From positions 808,501-872,500 of the forward strand of contig JACVVK020000091.1 in NCBI GenBank assembly GCA_018292915.2: a DNA stretch of 64,000 bases. The letters are read 5' to 3'. The notes under the pieces are model-generated. The model made no database searches, had not been told where the DNA came from, and worked only from the letters and a program-made list of their open reading frames with translations. This DNA is from Batillaria attramentaria (taxonomy: Eukaryota > Mollusca > Gastropoda > Batillariidae). The position numbers and the translations under genes are program-made. Below are positions 11,745 through 43,748 of this stretch, piece by piece; position 1 is the first letter of the stretch; every line of letters starts with the position of its first letter.

Positions 11745-12350
11745 TTTCTAGTTTAATGTAGGTTCCTGTGCACTCTTTCCCCGCCTGTGAGTCTACCAAC
11801 TGACCTCTCATCTCCCCCCCCCCCCTCCAAACACACACACAAAAATCTCCCCCCCCCCCCCCTCCTCAACCCGAAAACACTGCAACTACTGGCATCGCAT
11901 CATCGTCAAATCTATACTCAGTGTAGATCAATTTAAAATCCACCGGCTGGGGTCAGTAGGGCAGAAATATCAAGACTGCACTACGGGCGAAGAAGCATCC
12001 ACTTACCTGTCTCTTCTTATGAATCGTTGGTAACAGGATCGATGGTATCCCAGACCCTGTAACTCTGCTTCCCGCTGACAGGAATGACTTGAATCAAGAA
12101 AAGTCCGCGCGATTTGGGAGCTCGCACAGTCAAACAAACCCCATTGCTGCGCATACCGAAGGGTATTTGCAAATGTTTGATCTGTGAAGGACTTAACTGT
12201 GGTTTCTTTACTCCCTGCAAAGTGAACTGAACACTGCAATCTGGTACGAATACCTTCCGAAGACGCCTGAGCCAAACACGCGTCAGCCGTGTTTTCGTTT
12301 CGTTTCGTTTTCGTTTCGCAGCCACTGCTATTTGAGCCCGATGATTGGTT
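11334..12350 (-). CDS. Two-exon gene, uncharacterised HRSCYQRF-type protein (5' end unresolved)
   Basis: The upstream exon runs from an unresolved start (open frame to about 12350) to a GTAAGT donor after 12007. The downstream exon is 11334-11475, after a TTTTCAG acceptor. The upstream exon ends two bases into a codon and the downstream exon supplies the third, so the frame is kept across a 531-bp intron. The product contains TVKSFTDQTFANTLRYAQQW, then CQREAELQGLGYHRSCYQRF, and ends in a proline run (QPPPPPPAKQLRSSV). The H-x3-C-Y-x-R-F block resembles Cys/His modules in expanded, often transposon-linked, invertebrate proteins; this is from memory. No ATG is seen in frame, so a further 5' exon or a frame problem is likely. 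Function is unknown. Confidence 0.45.
11476..12006. other. Intron with (CA)n and poly-C tracts
   Basis: This holds a CT/CA microsatellite at 11665-11742 and two poly-C runs at about 11814-11825 and 11847-11862. No further exon is evident. Confidence 0.5.
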
Positions 12351-13381
12351 AAAATTGCCGCGGTCAGGGACGTCCCTGCCGCAGTAATTTTTTTTTAAAG
12401 ACGCTGATTGGTTGAAAATTTCGCTAATTGGTCAGTGTTCATTAGGTCCGTATTCATTAACCCGACCGGACCGACACGGAAACAACACTGATTTTGCCAT
12501 ACACTAGCCTTGTATTATTTTTCATTATATGAAAAAATTACTTAACTCAGGGGCTATGGAGTGCGTTTTAGACGGCCTTGGCTCACGGCCTATCTGTGTT
12601 ACGTAGCCTGTGCCGGCCGTCGCACCAGGTGGCATGTCGCCCACAAGGCCGGGGAGGCCTTCCGGCGAACCGCCGGTGACGCCAGTCAGTGGATTTGAGT
12701 AGAGAGGATTTCTTGCCTGAACAGAAAGTGACTCGCATTACTCCAGTAACGCCTGAGCGAAAATTTTTTATTTTTTTTAAACCCTGTCACTGAGATGCTG
12801 CGTGCCCCTGTATGGTCTTTGCATGATCATTTTTATGCCGGCTAGATCGAAGCATTTTTAGGGGTGGCTGTCATGATACCTGGAGCTAATAGGGAATATA
12901 ATTATAGACATTTTGATGCCTCGTGCATTTGTGGGATGAAGCCAGTCAGTATAAGCTTCTCCTTTGATTTTTACATCCTGACCTTTCACTGCAGACAGAT
13001 AAGGGCCCGGCAATTCCGACTGTGTGGGCACACTTGCTCTTTACTGCCGACCCGTCTCAGTGTGACACCGGCGCCGCCATTATAATTTCCTCCTTGTCTT
13101 TCACAACACCTGCTCCGTTCATCGCAACTGTGACATTTTAAGCAATAGTCGGCTGAGGCTACATGTACTTCGAGTTTAGTCGTTTAGGTTTAGGGCTGGC
13201 CGGCCGGGTCAGTTACCTCGTGCACGTGGTGCAATTCGCGCTGTCAGGTGTTTGGATGGTCAGCATTTACACGAGGTACAAATCATACAAGGGGGCAAAC
13301 TAGACCAACGCAACACCATAACAGAGTCATCTACACAAGCAGGTCAGTAAAAACACGGGCTTGAGATCAGTGTGTGTTGTG
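12351..13381. other. Intergenic with a dispersed repeat
   Basis: 12855-12935 matches 56765-56850 (GGTGnCTGTnATGATnCCTG, ATAGGnAATA, ATTTTGnnGCCTCGTGCATTT), marking a low-copy dispersed repeat. A GC-rich block at about 12610-12690 has no open frame of note. No gene is seen. Confidence 0.4.
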
Positions 13382-13555
13382 TGCGTGCTTGCGGGTTTAA
13401 CGTCCTTTCAGTTCCAAAACGTATAGGTGATACCAAAGACGGGGCAACTAGAAAAGGCCAGCACAACTGAATATTTGACCCCAGTCGGGATTCGAACTCA
13501 CGACCCGAGCAGTGAAAGTCCAACGCTCTACCATTCGGCTATATCGGGTGTCCCA
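13382..13555 (-). mobile_element. SINE family A (tRNA-derived), diverged copy
   Basis: On the minus strand this reads as a tRNA-like head (A box near TGGTAGAGCGTTGGA, B box GGGTTCGAATCC type) followed by GGCCAAATATT..GTGCTGG, TTGCCCCGTCTTTG and a tail AAAGGACGTTAAACC. This copy is diverged. The family has about 14 copies in the window. Confidence 0.75.
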
Positions 13556-14630
13556 GAAAAAAACAAAACAAACAACAACAAAAAACCCAAAAAAACAACA
13601 AACACCCCCTCCCCCTCCACCCCCCAAACAAAAAGCAACAATTACAACAACAACAACAACAACACAAAAACCCGCCTGTTTTGTATTTCTTGGGGTTTTT
13701 TTCACCGCTTTTTTTTTTTTTTTTTTTTTTGGCAGAGCTTCCCTCATGCGAAGCTATCGAATTTACCGCAAAAGGCGTCATCTTTACTAGAAAAATACTG
13801 TTGCCATATGAGCAGTGTGTGTGTGTGTGGATCTCTCTCTCTCTCTTTTGCGCGAAGACAGAAACCGACTCCGCGCACATCAACGCGGCGTGAGCTACGG
13901 GCCGTGGTATAGCATGGGCTCAGGGACCAGTTGCCCACACGGCACGACGGACGAGCGAACAGATCGAGTCAGTAAAAAGTTATAGAGTGGAAGACAGGCT
14001 GTCTTAGTTTCTCCGTGCACCACTCTTGTGTGGAAATACAGGAGCGAGCGACATGGCGTGAAACTTAACCAAGAAGGGCACACCGTCGACATTTTCCCAA
14101 GATACGACCCGCTTCTTCCGAGGACCTGATGACAGCTAGGTAAATGCTACTTGGTTTATTTACTGAAAAAAAGAGGCACAGTAATTTTGTATGTTGTGGA
14201 AATATAAAACAACTGCGGAGAGTTTCTCAAGAAACGACACTCTTCATTGGCTGACTTATTAGATCAAGATAGGATTAACTTGATTCAATTATCGACAAAA
14301 AGGCATTTTTATATTTGTATCTTGTGAAGGAAAAAAAAAATCCCAACTGCACATGCAGAAACAGTTTTGTTGAGTTACAACGGTTTGTTTCTGCTCCGTG
14401 ACCGTTTGTGGGAATGGGAATATTATTTTGTTTTTCATCTAATCTTGACCGACCAGGCCTCATGCATATATGCATGAATACTCAACAATTGTCACGCTCG
14501 ATCGATAGGATGAATTGATAAATGGATGAATGTACCGCTTCAAAATTCACATGTCTTTGATTTGTTGATTGACCGACACGTTCACTGATTTGACTGGTTC
14601 AGTGCTGGATTGATTGACTGAATGATTTAT
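13556..14630. other. Low-complexity and intergenic stretch
   Basis: A/C-rich sequence, a (CAA)n run and a T-rich run occupy about 13556-13732. A CT/GT tract follows near 13815-13850. No coding signal or recognised repeat is seen to 14630. Confidence 0.4.
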
Positions 14631-15000
14631 GATCGGTGGTCTAGTGGTTAAGAGACTTGTCACCAATGCGAGAGGTCGAAGGTTTCGAGTCCCACTCGGG
14701 GCAAAGAATTTTTCCTTCTCGTGTGTGGCACCGTTCATTCGGGCCGATCGTCGGGGGTTCTCTCCGGGTACTCCGGCTTCCTCCCCGTCTGCTTTGGAAA
14801 TGTTCAGCCCACCAAATTTGAAAAATAAATGCAATTCTAAATTCCGAAATTTAAAAAGCTGAGGTGACCCTTCGCACCACGTGATTGTCCAGTGTGTGAG
14901 AGAATGCGTGTGATTCACGTGAGCGTGCGTGTTGCGTTCAGTTCGCGGCGCTTTGAGCCGATTCACGAAATTGGGTAAAGCGCCTATACAATACTCATTC
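14631..15000 (+). mobile_element. SINE family B, copy 1
   Basis: A tRNA-like head (GGTCTAGTGGTTAAGAGACT ... GGTTTCGAGTCCCACTCGGG) is followed by a conserved body with GGGTTCTCTCCGGGTACTCC, then GGCGCTTTGAGCCGATTCA, AAAGCGCCTATA and a TTC/ATT-rich tail. A second full copy lies at 43749-44151 with very similar sequence. The microsatellite tail and internal promoter boxes identify it as a retroposed SINE. Confidence 0.8.
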
Positions 15001-15215
15001 TTCTTCTTATTATTTTGATCAAGGGAGTAAACTTACAACAAGTTGGTGTCAGTGTTAGTCCATACCTGTCTCTTTCATACCCTTTCAGTGTGTTATAAAA
15101 AATCGTTTGCAGATCAGTCTATACATGACACGGCGGAATAAGGGTTGGACCTACTCCTTCAACTGATGCATGGGCGGTATAGCAGCCTGACTGAAACATC
15201 AAGCGGCCTTTTGAA

Positions 15216-34688
<19,473 letters not shown>

Positions 34689-34730
34689 ACCTGTACATTT
34701 TGGTTTTTTTGAAGGTGAAGACTTCAAACA

Positions 34731-34913
34731 ATGCCGGGACAGTGTGGCATTTCTTCTTAGAACACAGAATTTGAACACGCAGATTCTGAGCCTCACAGCT
34801 AAATTTCAGACTTCAAATCTGACGCAGCACCACCCAAAAGTCTCCCCTCTCGCGGTCAGATCTTGTGTTCTAATTTAAAATACATGTAATGAAATGCTAC
34901 TTTGTCCCGGCAT
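34731..34913. mobile_element. Small inverted-repeat element (ATGCCGGGACA ends)
   Basis: The left end ATGCCGGGACAGTGTGGCAT and the reversed right end ATGCCGGGACAAAGTAGCAT match at 17 of 20. Similarity continues inward at TTAGAACACA. It is 183 bp with no coding and no clear duplication. It starts 43 bp after the stop of the cysteine-rich gene, so it may lie in the 3'UTR. Confidence 0.55.
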
Positions 34914-35305
34914 GTAGGAAGAACCTGTGTTAGGACTAACTTCTCTCAACAATGTGGGAAGAACAGACGGTGTAACTACAACAATGCGGACTTCCCCTTA
35001 GGACTATCTTGGAGCTCTTTTGTCTTTGGTTTCCGTTGTATGCAGACTGGGTGTCACGTGCTGGTGTGATCGATCGATAGACGCCCATGTGGACAGCACC
35101 CTGTGATCTGAGGGGATAGAAAAGAAAAAAGAGAGAGCAAATTACACGGTCCCTCTTCCTGTATTTTTCATTCCTTCATTTGCACGGGGAAAAAAATGAA
35201 AGGAAAACGCCTTTGAAGGTTTCTTTTGATGTCTCAACAGCAATAACGGATAGCTTATTTTTTTTATTTCGTTTTGCGATCGATACTTTAAACAGAGAAT
35301 GCATG

Positions 35306-35389
<84 letters not shown>

Positions 35390-36310
35390 TTGCGTCTTTT
35401 ACCTTAGCTTGTAAAGTTATTTACAGAAGTGAATCCGAAATTAACTTTTTGTGGTGCAGCAAAAATTGTTCGTTGTCGTCGCTGTTGTTTGTTATGGTTT
35501 TTTTTTTTTTTTTTTTTTTTGGGGGGGGGGGGGGCTAATTTGTCTTTAAAAGTTAAAATGTGCTTCATTTTTAGTACAGTGTGTCGAATCCGTGGTGTGA
35601 AAGTTAACAAAGAAAGAAATTATTTAGGGGGAGCCTCTGACTGGATGTGCGTTTTGCGTAGATGGCAGTGGGCCGCAACTACACGTTGCATCATTGGAGA
35701 GATGTCTGATCACAAGGTCATACTGGAGATTACTAATACTTCATCGGAGCCTGCAGTGAATCACTTGAGCTGTACGGTCGCCTTGGTGATTGTTTGAAGT
35801 CCTTATTTCCATTTGTTGTTAAAACAATACTGTGCTCGTGTGTAACCTACGAGAACGTCGAAATGAGAGGGTGGCTGCAGTGATCATTTTTTGTAGAAAA
35901 TCTATGGGTGAAATGGCCCACTGTGACCAACTTATATGGGCCATTTCCAAATTTTATGGGTCATTCTAAAACGGAACCGAACAGATGAAAACAGCGACGC
36001 GCACACAACTTTTTGTGTATGAAAAGCGCTCCAAAACGAGGCTCTTCGGTAGACGAACGATTGCTTCTGATTGGGCAGACCAGACCACCTGACTGTAGTC
36101 TCATCCAATGAGATTTTACGTAACATTAGCTGTCGCTGGGTAGCAGACGAATTTTGTTGGGGAGTCTTCAGACTGTGCGCGCACAGCACTCTGTGTCGAA
36201 ACTTTTAAAGTTACAACGATGCGCCGATCGGCGCACAGCTTAAGATTTTCATGGGTCATATTTTTTATTTATGCGCCAATGGCGCAAAGCGCGGACATAA
36301 AATGATCACT
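34914..36310. other. Intergenic: (CA)n, poly-T/poly-G, no gene seen
   Basis: (CT)n/(CA)n is at 35308-35384. T22 directly followed by G14 is at about 35499-35534. The remainder, including short frames at 35429-35797 and 35932-36189, shows no recognised protein. Confidence 0.4.
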
Positions 36311-36474
36311 GTGGCTGGGTGTTTGGAGGTTTAACGTCCTTTCCCACCACATACGGGTGATACCAAAGACAGGGCAATGATGAAAAAGCCAGCACAAATA
36401 TTTGGCCCCAGCCGGGGTACGAACTCGCGACCCGAGCATTATAAGTCCAACGCTCTCCATTCGGCCATCCCGTC
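36311..36474 (-). mobile_element. SINE family A, truncated at the tRNA end
   Basis: A minus-strand copy from GTGGCTGGGTGTTTGGAGG to CGGCCATCCCG. The last part of the tRNA-like head is missing and one base of the A box is deleted. Confidence 0.75.
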
Positions 36475-36680
36475 GAAATGAGAAATCTGTGTTCTTCGAA
36501 CTGTTCGATGTGTCGATCATATCACCACAGGCCTGTATCTGGGTCAGGGCAGGTCAGAGCTGGCTGAAAAAAAATCGTATACGTGAAGTGTGTTCGTGGT
36601 ATCCATAGCCAAATGCATTCGACAACACGCCAAGAAAAGTACTAGGGGGTTTTTACTCATTGTACACGAGGTAGTTTGTG

Positions 36681-36988
36681 TTCATATTTTACCTCCCTTT
36701 TCGTCATGTCTTCTGTCATCTGTCAGGTTTCCTTGGGAACCCGCTGAAGATGGTGTCAAAGTAAAGTACAGCATCTAAACAACACTTCCTCTGAATATAA
36801 AATTGTTTTGCCCCCTTTGTGCAATGTCGCCTGGTTGTTCATATTTTACCTCCCTTTTCGTCATGTCTTCTGTCATCTGTCAGGTTTCCTTGGGAACCCG
36901 CTGAAGATGGTGTCAAAGTAAAGTACAGCATCTAAACAACACTTCCTCTGAATATAAAATTGTTTTGCCCCCTTTGTGCAATGTCGCC
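36681..36988. repeat. Recent tandem duplication, 157-bp unit
   Basis: The block starting TTCATATTTTACCTCCCTTT and ending TGTGCAATGTCGCC is present twice with a 157-bp offset and no difference that I can see. It contains no coding sequence. Confidence 0.85.
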
Positions 36989-37079
36989 ACGGGGTCCAGG
37001 CAGCTGGTGTCAGGCGAATGATGGTAGAGTCAGAGGAGAAAGGGTTAATGCCCGATTTCTTCAAATGACTACATAACCC

Positions 37080-38510
37080 ACATAGCAGTAACTCCACCAC
37101 TCAAAGAGTATCCCAAAATACATTTGCAGTGTAAACTGTATTCAGTGTCCCGAACAGTAGCTTCTTTGTGATGTGTGTTAAAATGACGTACAGTGTACCA
37201 GGTTATTGGCCTCTCTAAAGATCCTGCCGCGACATAACGATCATGCTGAGCAGAAGCGGCATTTAACGACGAACCATGAGTATCCCATAGTCCCATAGTC
37301 ACTAGTCTGCAGCGCAATAAAGTCCGTTTATACCCCTCCATGGTCTGTCCGTCCCCTATCTATCTGCCTTATACTGTATTCTCTCTGTCGTCTGTCTGTC
37401 ACAGCATTTAAGAAGCTTTATCTCGGGAATTAGAAACAGTAGGAAAACCACACTTAGCACTGTGGTAGCTGGTAACACTGTCTTTCCAAACATATCAATT
37501 TGAATGACTTCCCTCAGGGGTCAAAGTCACAAGGTCATGTGAAATCACGTTTTCTGTGTTTTTCGGAAACCACAAACACCAGGCAAAAGCAAACTTAGCA
37601 CAAATGAAGCTTCGAAATCAAAATTTTGGCAGAACGTTTTCCTTATCTGCATTTTTAAAATTCTGTTTTTGGTATTTGTACATAGTAGGTCTCAGAAGAG
37701 TATCCAGTAATATAAGAGCTTAACATATTTGAAGATTGTGGTTACGCACATGTACACATACACAGATAAACGAAGTGACATGGTGAATACATCATGTATC
37801 ATAACCAACCCCAACTAGTTATTTTCCTTATCTGCATTGATAGTTGGTAAGAATGCCTTTTTGAGTGACCCCTGGTAAAGGTCAAGGTCACACGTGAGTC
37901 AAAGGTTTTGCCGTTATAGTCAACGGATGTCACTGGAAACTAGGACACACACGCACCTATGTGCTTTTCTTTGCTGTTGAACGAGAAACCAATCAGATCA
38001 TGGTTAGTGCCTGTATGTAAAACATATAAGTGTCAGTAGTCATTCAGTCATTATTAATGGCACGTACGTATTCTCTACTGTAAATCAGTACTGCTGTTGT
38101 TTTGGTTTAGTGTCGATGGCTTTGTCTAAACGCTGGAGGAAGTGCACAATGTTTGAATGTTTGAGATGTGTCATAACATACTGTAGTAGTAACTCCACCA
38201 TTCAAACAGTGTCCCAAGATGCACTGAAGCATAATGATGCTCTTTTCACTTTCTTTAACAACGGGGGATCGGGTGGACCTTGGCGACCCAAATATCAGCC
38301 ACTCCATCGTTCACACAGTGTCCCAAAATACATTTGCATTGTTTCCGGTTTCTTTGTGGTGTGTGTAATATAAAATGCTATATAACATGTTATGCTTTTA
38401 AAGGGTTATATTGTCCTCTACTAATAACGGTAATGGTGAACAGAATCGGCATCTAACGACAAGCCATGATTTACATTGTCGCCAAAGTCAGTGGGCAGTC
38501 TGCAACGGAA
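37080..38510. repeat. Diverged duplicated block pair and a GGTCA-rich repeat
   Basis: 37087-37330 and 38180-38510 share ordered words: GTAACTCCACCA, CAGTGTCCC, AAAATACATTTGCA, GGCATnTAACGACnAnCCATGA. Between them, 37380-37920 resembles the 'calcium-type' TCAAGGTCA repeat only in part (GGGGTCAAAGTCACAAGGTCA and AAAGGTCAAGGTCACACG). No gene is seen. Confidence 0.5.
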
Positions 38511-39874
38511 GAAAGTGCGACTACAGCAAAATTTTGTCGTTGCTGTTGTTTTTATGTGGGGATTACGTTCAGCCACACTAAGCTTGTAACAACTGTCATT
38601 ATGATATGGCCCTGTCTGTCCAATGCAGCATCTCATATTTCTCTTAGATATACCTGGTAATGACATTGTCTAGAAGTGTCATATCCAGTTGATATACCGC
38701 ATTAATTACAAGGAATCCTGTTAGCCATTCATTGTAAATGTTTCCCTGGGCAAACTTTTCAAGGGGAAATCACTGCTTCACAAATAGGACCCCCCCACCC
38801 CCCATGGCTCACCTACTGGCTGACTGGATCCTTACGTGCATAACAGTGTTCTGTCGCTTTTGATGAGTTGCTCTTCGCTTTGCTGACTGTTGACGATCAT
38901 ACATTTTGACAATTGTGGCAATAAAACGAGTTGAAGTTGTGGAATAAGTTGACCTTCTCTGCTCTCATGGTTTTTAGCCCAAGAAAAATACAATCAATCG
39001 GTTTAGGAAAGAAAAAAAAAACAACAAACAAACAAACCTACAACAAACAAACACCCCTGACAAAGGCAAACAACAAACAGACAGGACCCCCCAAAAAAAC
39101 AAACAAAAAAACAAACAAAAAAAAACAAAAAAACAAACAAACAAACACCAAAAACAAACAAACAAACAAACAAACAAACCCAAAAACAAAAAACAAGAAC
39201 AAACAAACAAACAAAAACACCACGACCATCACCCCCCCCCCCCACCATCAACAAAAACATCACCAACAACAAACAAACAAGATAAAAACAAAAACAAAAA
39301 GAGAGAAAAAAAAAAGAAGCCAAAACTAATGCAGCAGGGTGTAGCACGAACACACACACACGTACAAGCGCGCACGCGACTCAATTGGTCTCAAAGCTCC
39401 GTTCAGTGGACTCTGTTTCTCAGAAGGAAACGTAAGACTGAAGCACGGCAAGCCACCCGTGTTATTTTCAAGCTCCTAGCTTAGTCCTTCCTCTAACTCC
39501 CCACCAAGTAGCCCTACAAAATCTTTAAGCTCAGTTACAACAGCAGACCTCAGCGATTCGCTCATTCCTGACAAGAGTGGAGTGAAATGCTAAAACAGTA
39601 ATATCGCTGCTAACCGGATTATGGAGCAAGTCTCGCCATATTTCATCCATCGCTCAAGAAGCCACTCGGTGACTCTGACTGTATTCACTCGTTGGACTTT
39701 GACCAAAACTCATTATCTGTCGAAAGCGGATGACATAAAAATGATCTGAGTGCAAGGTTTTCCAAGTTTTCATGTGACATATGTCCAGACCCTATCCTCC
39801 CAGAATAGCACCTCCTTTGACTCAGACGACTTGCTTTTGAAAGCTGAGCTCAAAGTCTGTAAAAGCACTGAATG

Positions 39875-39929
<55 letters not shown>

Positions 39930-39985
39930 AGAGGGTGGGTGTTTGGGGGTTTGGCTGAGCTCAAAGTCTGTAAAAGCACTGAATG

Positions 39986-40042
<57 letters not shown>

Positions 40043-40045
40043 AGA
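38511..40045. other. Low-complexity A/C-rich block and a tandem (GA)n duplication
   Basis: 39010-39320 is A/C-rich (repeated AAACAAACAAAC). From 39844 a 111-bp unit (CTGAGCTCAAAGTCTG, a spacer, then (GA)n and GTGGGTGAGAGGGTGGG) is tandemly duplicated at 39955. No gene is seen. Confidence 0.55.
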
Positions 40046-40224
40046 GGGTGGGTGGGTGCTTGGGTGTTTGGGGTTTAACGTCCTTCTCCACCACATACAG
40101 GTGATATCAAAGACGGGCAACGATGAAAAAGCCAGCACAAATATTTGGCACCAGCCGGGATACGAACTCACGACCCGAGCATTAAAAAGTCCAACGCTCT
40201 ACCGTTCAGCCACCCCGGCTCCCC
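40046..40224 (-). mobile_element. SINE family A between (GA)n tracts
   Basis: A minus-strand full-length copy ending CCACCCCGGCTCCCC. (GA)n lies on both sides, which obscures the duplication. Confidence 0.8.
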
Positions 40225-41517
40225 AAGGGGGAGAGAGAGAGAGAGAGAGAGAGAGACTTTGTCCAACGACTGCATGATAAATAATTAAACAGTCTAAAGA
40301 AGCATGAAAACTCTTTTATTTGTGTCTCAAAACCTGGGACAAGAGGCTGCCCAAGCAAAGATTCACACATTGATTTCCATTCTCTGCAGCTGCTTACAAA
40401 AAGGAGCAAGGGGAAAAAAGCAATCAAACTGACCAAATCACCTTTTCACCTGCAGACGACAATCAGCAAGACGGGGATGAAAGAAACTGCATTTTCCGCC
40501 GAAAGCCTACAAAAGGGAGTAGGAAAAAAAACCGATCGCTTCTCGGAACAGACAGACAACAACAACAACCAAAAAACCCACACCAACCACCAACCCACAC
40601 ACGACATTAAGTTAAATGGGCATTAACCCTGCTACCAAACAAACCCCCCCCCCCCACACACACACAAAGCAGACCCCCCCCCCAAAAGAAAACAAAAAAA
40701 CAACAACAACAACAAAACCCGAAATGAAACGAAATAAAACCAAAAAAATAAAAATTAAAAAAATAAAAATAATGTAAAAAAGCACAGAAGAAAGAAATAT
40801 TGTATTCGTGTACAAGATCTGATGACACCCATTGTAACAGGCGATGGAGTTCTCAGGAAAAAAAGTCTCTCATTCCCGCAAAAAACAATCGCGAAGAACC
40901 AAACGAAAGACTAGTTAGAAACAGCGTGGAAGGTGTACCAAAGCTTGATAGTCTAAAATAACACATGGACATAAACCGCTGCCGTAAACTGGAAGATGAT
41001 AAAAGCCTACGACATTGCGAGTTAAAGCAAAAGACAAATGAAGCAGTTGCGAAAGGTGCACAGCATCGGGATGGAATGGAAATAGTAGGACACCTTCACC
41101 AAAACAAATTAGTATCCTCACAAGAAAAACTACGTCACCACGACTAAAAGCAAACAAACGATTACAATCGAAACCTGTGAGAAAAACAGCATCGTGAACA
41201 CGCCCACCAAAATTTATAAAAGATTGAACAGTCGCAAGTATATTATTTGCAACTAACTACACTAAAGCCTAGTGAATAAAAGACGAGCAAAGCATGAAAC
41301 CTTGCCAGTAACGCTAAAGAAAAAATTAGGCCGTTGCAAAAGGTGGATACGATAGAGATGAAACGGAGCGGAACAGGGACAACTTCATCAAAATACAAAT
41401 GTCCTCTCTATAAAGTCATCACTTACAAAAAAAAAAGAAAACCCCAGAAACAAAACAAAACAACAACAAAACAAACACACAGACACAGACACACAGAGAC
41501 ACACACACACACACACA

Positions 41518-41552
<35 letters not shown>

Positions 41553-41576
41553 GCGCACGCGCACACACACACACAC

Positions 41577-41626
<50 letters not shown>

Positions 41627-42548
41627 AGACACAGTTACGACGAAAACTTGCTGAAAAAAAAAAAAAACACTTCCACTGCCACGTACACCAAAACGTACAC
41701 CATGATTTACCACTGCACGAACGGCTAGTTAGAGAAAGACTCGCAAGCTTTATCATCGAAAACTGAGTAATTTGCAAAGAAAAGTACGCTTGAAAATGGA
41801 CAAAGAATGAGCAAAAAGGATAGCGATAACATACAAGTCGATACAAACACAAAACATTGTCATGACATAGAAGCTAATGCAATAATCAAAAGTGCAAAAA
41901 GTGGGAGCTCAAGCAAGCGGTATCACACACAAAAATCCTTTGGCAATGTTACGTCGAGCATGCCTGACAATAAAATACTACATTTTGCCAGGAAAATGTC
42001 ACGTCCAAATTGAATAGGGAGGGCGTTTGGGAGTTTTCAATCACGTGTGCGTTATCTCAAAGACGGGTCAAAAATTCAATAGAAAAAGACCATTAAACAT
42101 TGCGCAAAGTTCTCGAACTACGTTTCATGAAGACCAATTGTCTTAACCGATGACGGTAGCAGGTTAAAGAAAAAGGATTAAACTGTCAAAATCACAACAT
42201 GATTTGCCACTACACAAAAGGCTAGTTAGGAAAAGACAAGCAAGCTTTTTCATCGAACGCTATGCAGTTTACAAGGAAAAGTATACTTGAAAATGGACAA
42301 GCAATTAACTAAAAGCATAGCGATAAAATTGAAGTCGATACAAACAAAACATGGCCATAAAATGCAAACGTGCCGCGTGCGTGAATATGAAACACTACTC
42401 ATTTTGCTAGGAAAATTACATGTCAAAACTGAAGAGAAAACAGATCATTAAAATTGCCATGAAGTGCAAGTAAATAAATCAAAAAGCAGAATGCTCTCAA
42501 ATTATGTATCACGAAGACAAAGTGTCTTGATTGATGACGGTACATGTA
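40225..42548. repeat. Diverged tandem blocks, A-rich
   Basis: 41700-41870 and 42190-42362 align in order: CACTnCACnAAnGGCTAGTTAG, CAAGCTTTnTCATCGAA, TACnCTTGAAAATGGACAA, TAGCGATAAnATnnAAGTCG. 42110-42170 and 42494-42545 also align (TGAAGACnAAnTGTCTT, GATGACGGTA). Weak traces extend back to about 40910. (CA)n with CGCA lies at 41490-41625. No gene is seen. Confidence 0.55.
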
Positions 42549-42560
42549 GTACATCAAAGA

Positions 42561-42722
42561 GGGTGGGTGGGTGTTTGGGAGTTTAACGTCCTTTTTCACC
42601 ACAGAGGGTGATATCAAAGACGGGGCAACGATGAAAAAGCCAGCACAAATATTTGGCCCCAGCGGGGATCGAACTCACGACCCGAGCATTAGAAGTCCAA
42701 CGCTCTACCATTCGACCACCCC
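42561..42722 (-). mobile_element. SINE family A with 12-bp target duplication
   Basis: A minus-strand copy flanked by GTACATCAAAGA at 42549-42560 and 42723-42734. The end of the tRNA-like head is slightly truncated at ACCACCCC. Confidence 0.85.
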
Positions 42723-43270
42723 GTACATCAAAGAAAAGAGCAACAAAATTGAAATTCAATTCTAAAAATGCAAAGTCGAAAGAAATACGATAATTGCCAA
42801 AGTTAAAAGTTATAAGACGTTAAGACAAAGTGAAGTAAGCTGATCTGTGACAGTCGTCTGTGAGTTAAAACCAAAGAAGATAAAAAAAGAAACAAAATCT
42901 AAAACATTATCTATGCAATGAAAGGGACACATCGTGAAACGGAATACGATTCAGAACAGGCAAGACACGTAAGATAGCCTTTAAAATCTTAAGTCAATGT
43001 CATATAACATCTTCCGGTAATTCTACGACGAATTTCTACTCTACTTCAAGATCCAGAAAGGGCGAGTTGCTGCGCCGGGGTGTTGTCTAGAACAGGTGAT
43101 ACATTGCTGCATGCACATCTTTATGCAATCGTCTGTGTCGCTTTCTCCCACTGAAACAAACCTTGGAAAACTATGAGTAAAGTTCTCGCTCTCTGTGCCC
43201 CCCCTAGCCCCCCCCCCCCCCCCCTGTCTGTCTGTCTGTTTGCCTGCCTGTCTGTTTGCTTGTCTGTCTG

Positions 43271-43435
43271 GGGAGCCGGGGTGGCCGGATGGTAAAGCGT
43301 TAGACTTTCAATGCGCTGGTCGTTTGTTCGTATCCCGGCTGGGACCAAATATTTGTGCTGGCTTTTCCATCGTTGCCCCGTCCTTGATATCACGCGTATG
43401 TGGTGGGAAAAAAAACCCAAACACCCACCCCCACC
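43271..43435 (+). mobile_element. SINE family A, plus strand
   Basis: GGGGAGCCGGGGTGGCCGGA head, A box TGGTAAAGCGTTAGACT, tail GGTGGGAAAAAAAACCCAAA. It is inserted in a (CTGT)n-rich stretch with a possible 12-bp duplication, CTTGTCTGTCTG / CTTGCCTGTCCG. Confidence 0.8.
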
Positions 43436-43748
43436 CTTGCCTGTCCGTCTACTTGTCTGTTTGCCTGTCTGTCACCCTGTATGTCTGTCTGTCGGCCTGT
43501 CTGTCGGCGACTCAATACGATTTCATACGATCAGTGGTATTATCAACCCTGCCAGACGGATTAAACACAAATATAGAAAAATATATTCCTAGCGACTGTT
43601 TTCCCCCTGCAACGGCAACGCTTACTGGTTCTCCCTTGTTTTGGATTTTGCTTGCGACAGATTGGGTCGACATTTGTAATCTGGCACGGTCAGCCTCGAC
43701 ATTATTTCTTCGAGAAAATCGATTCCCTTAAAACCTAGATAGCTTGTC

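Noticed and set aside
38931..39359. Frame rich in NKQTNKQT / VCLFVCF
   Set aside because: A/C-rich low-complexity sequence without splice or composition support.
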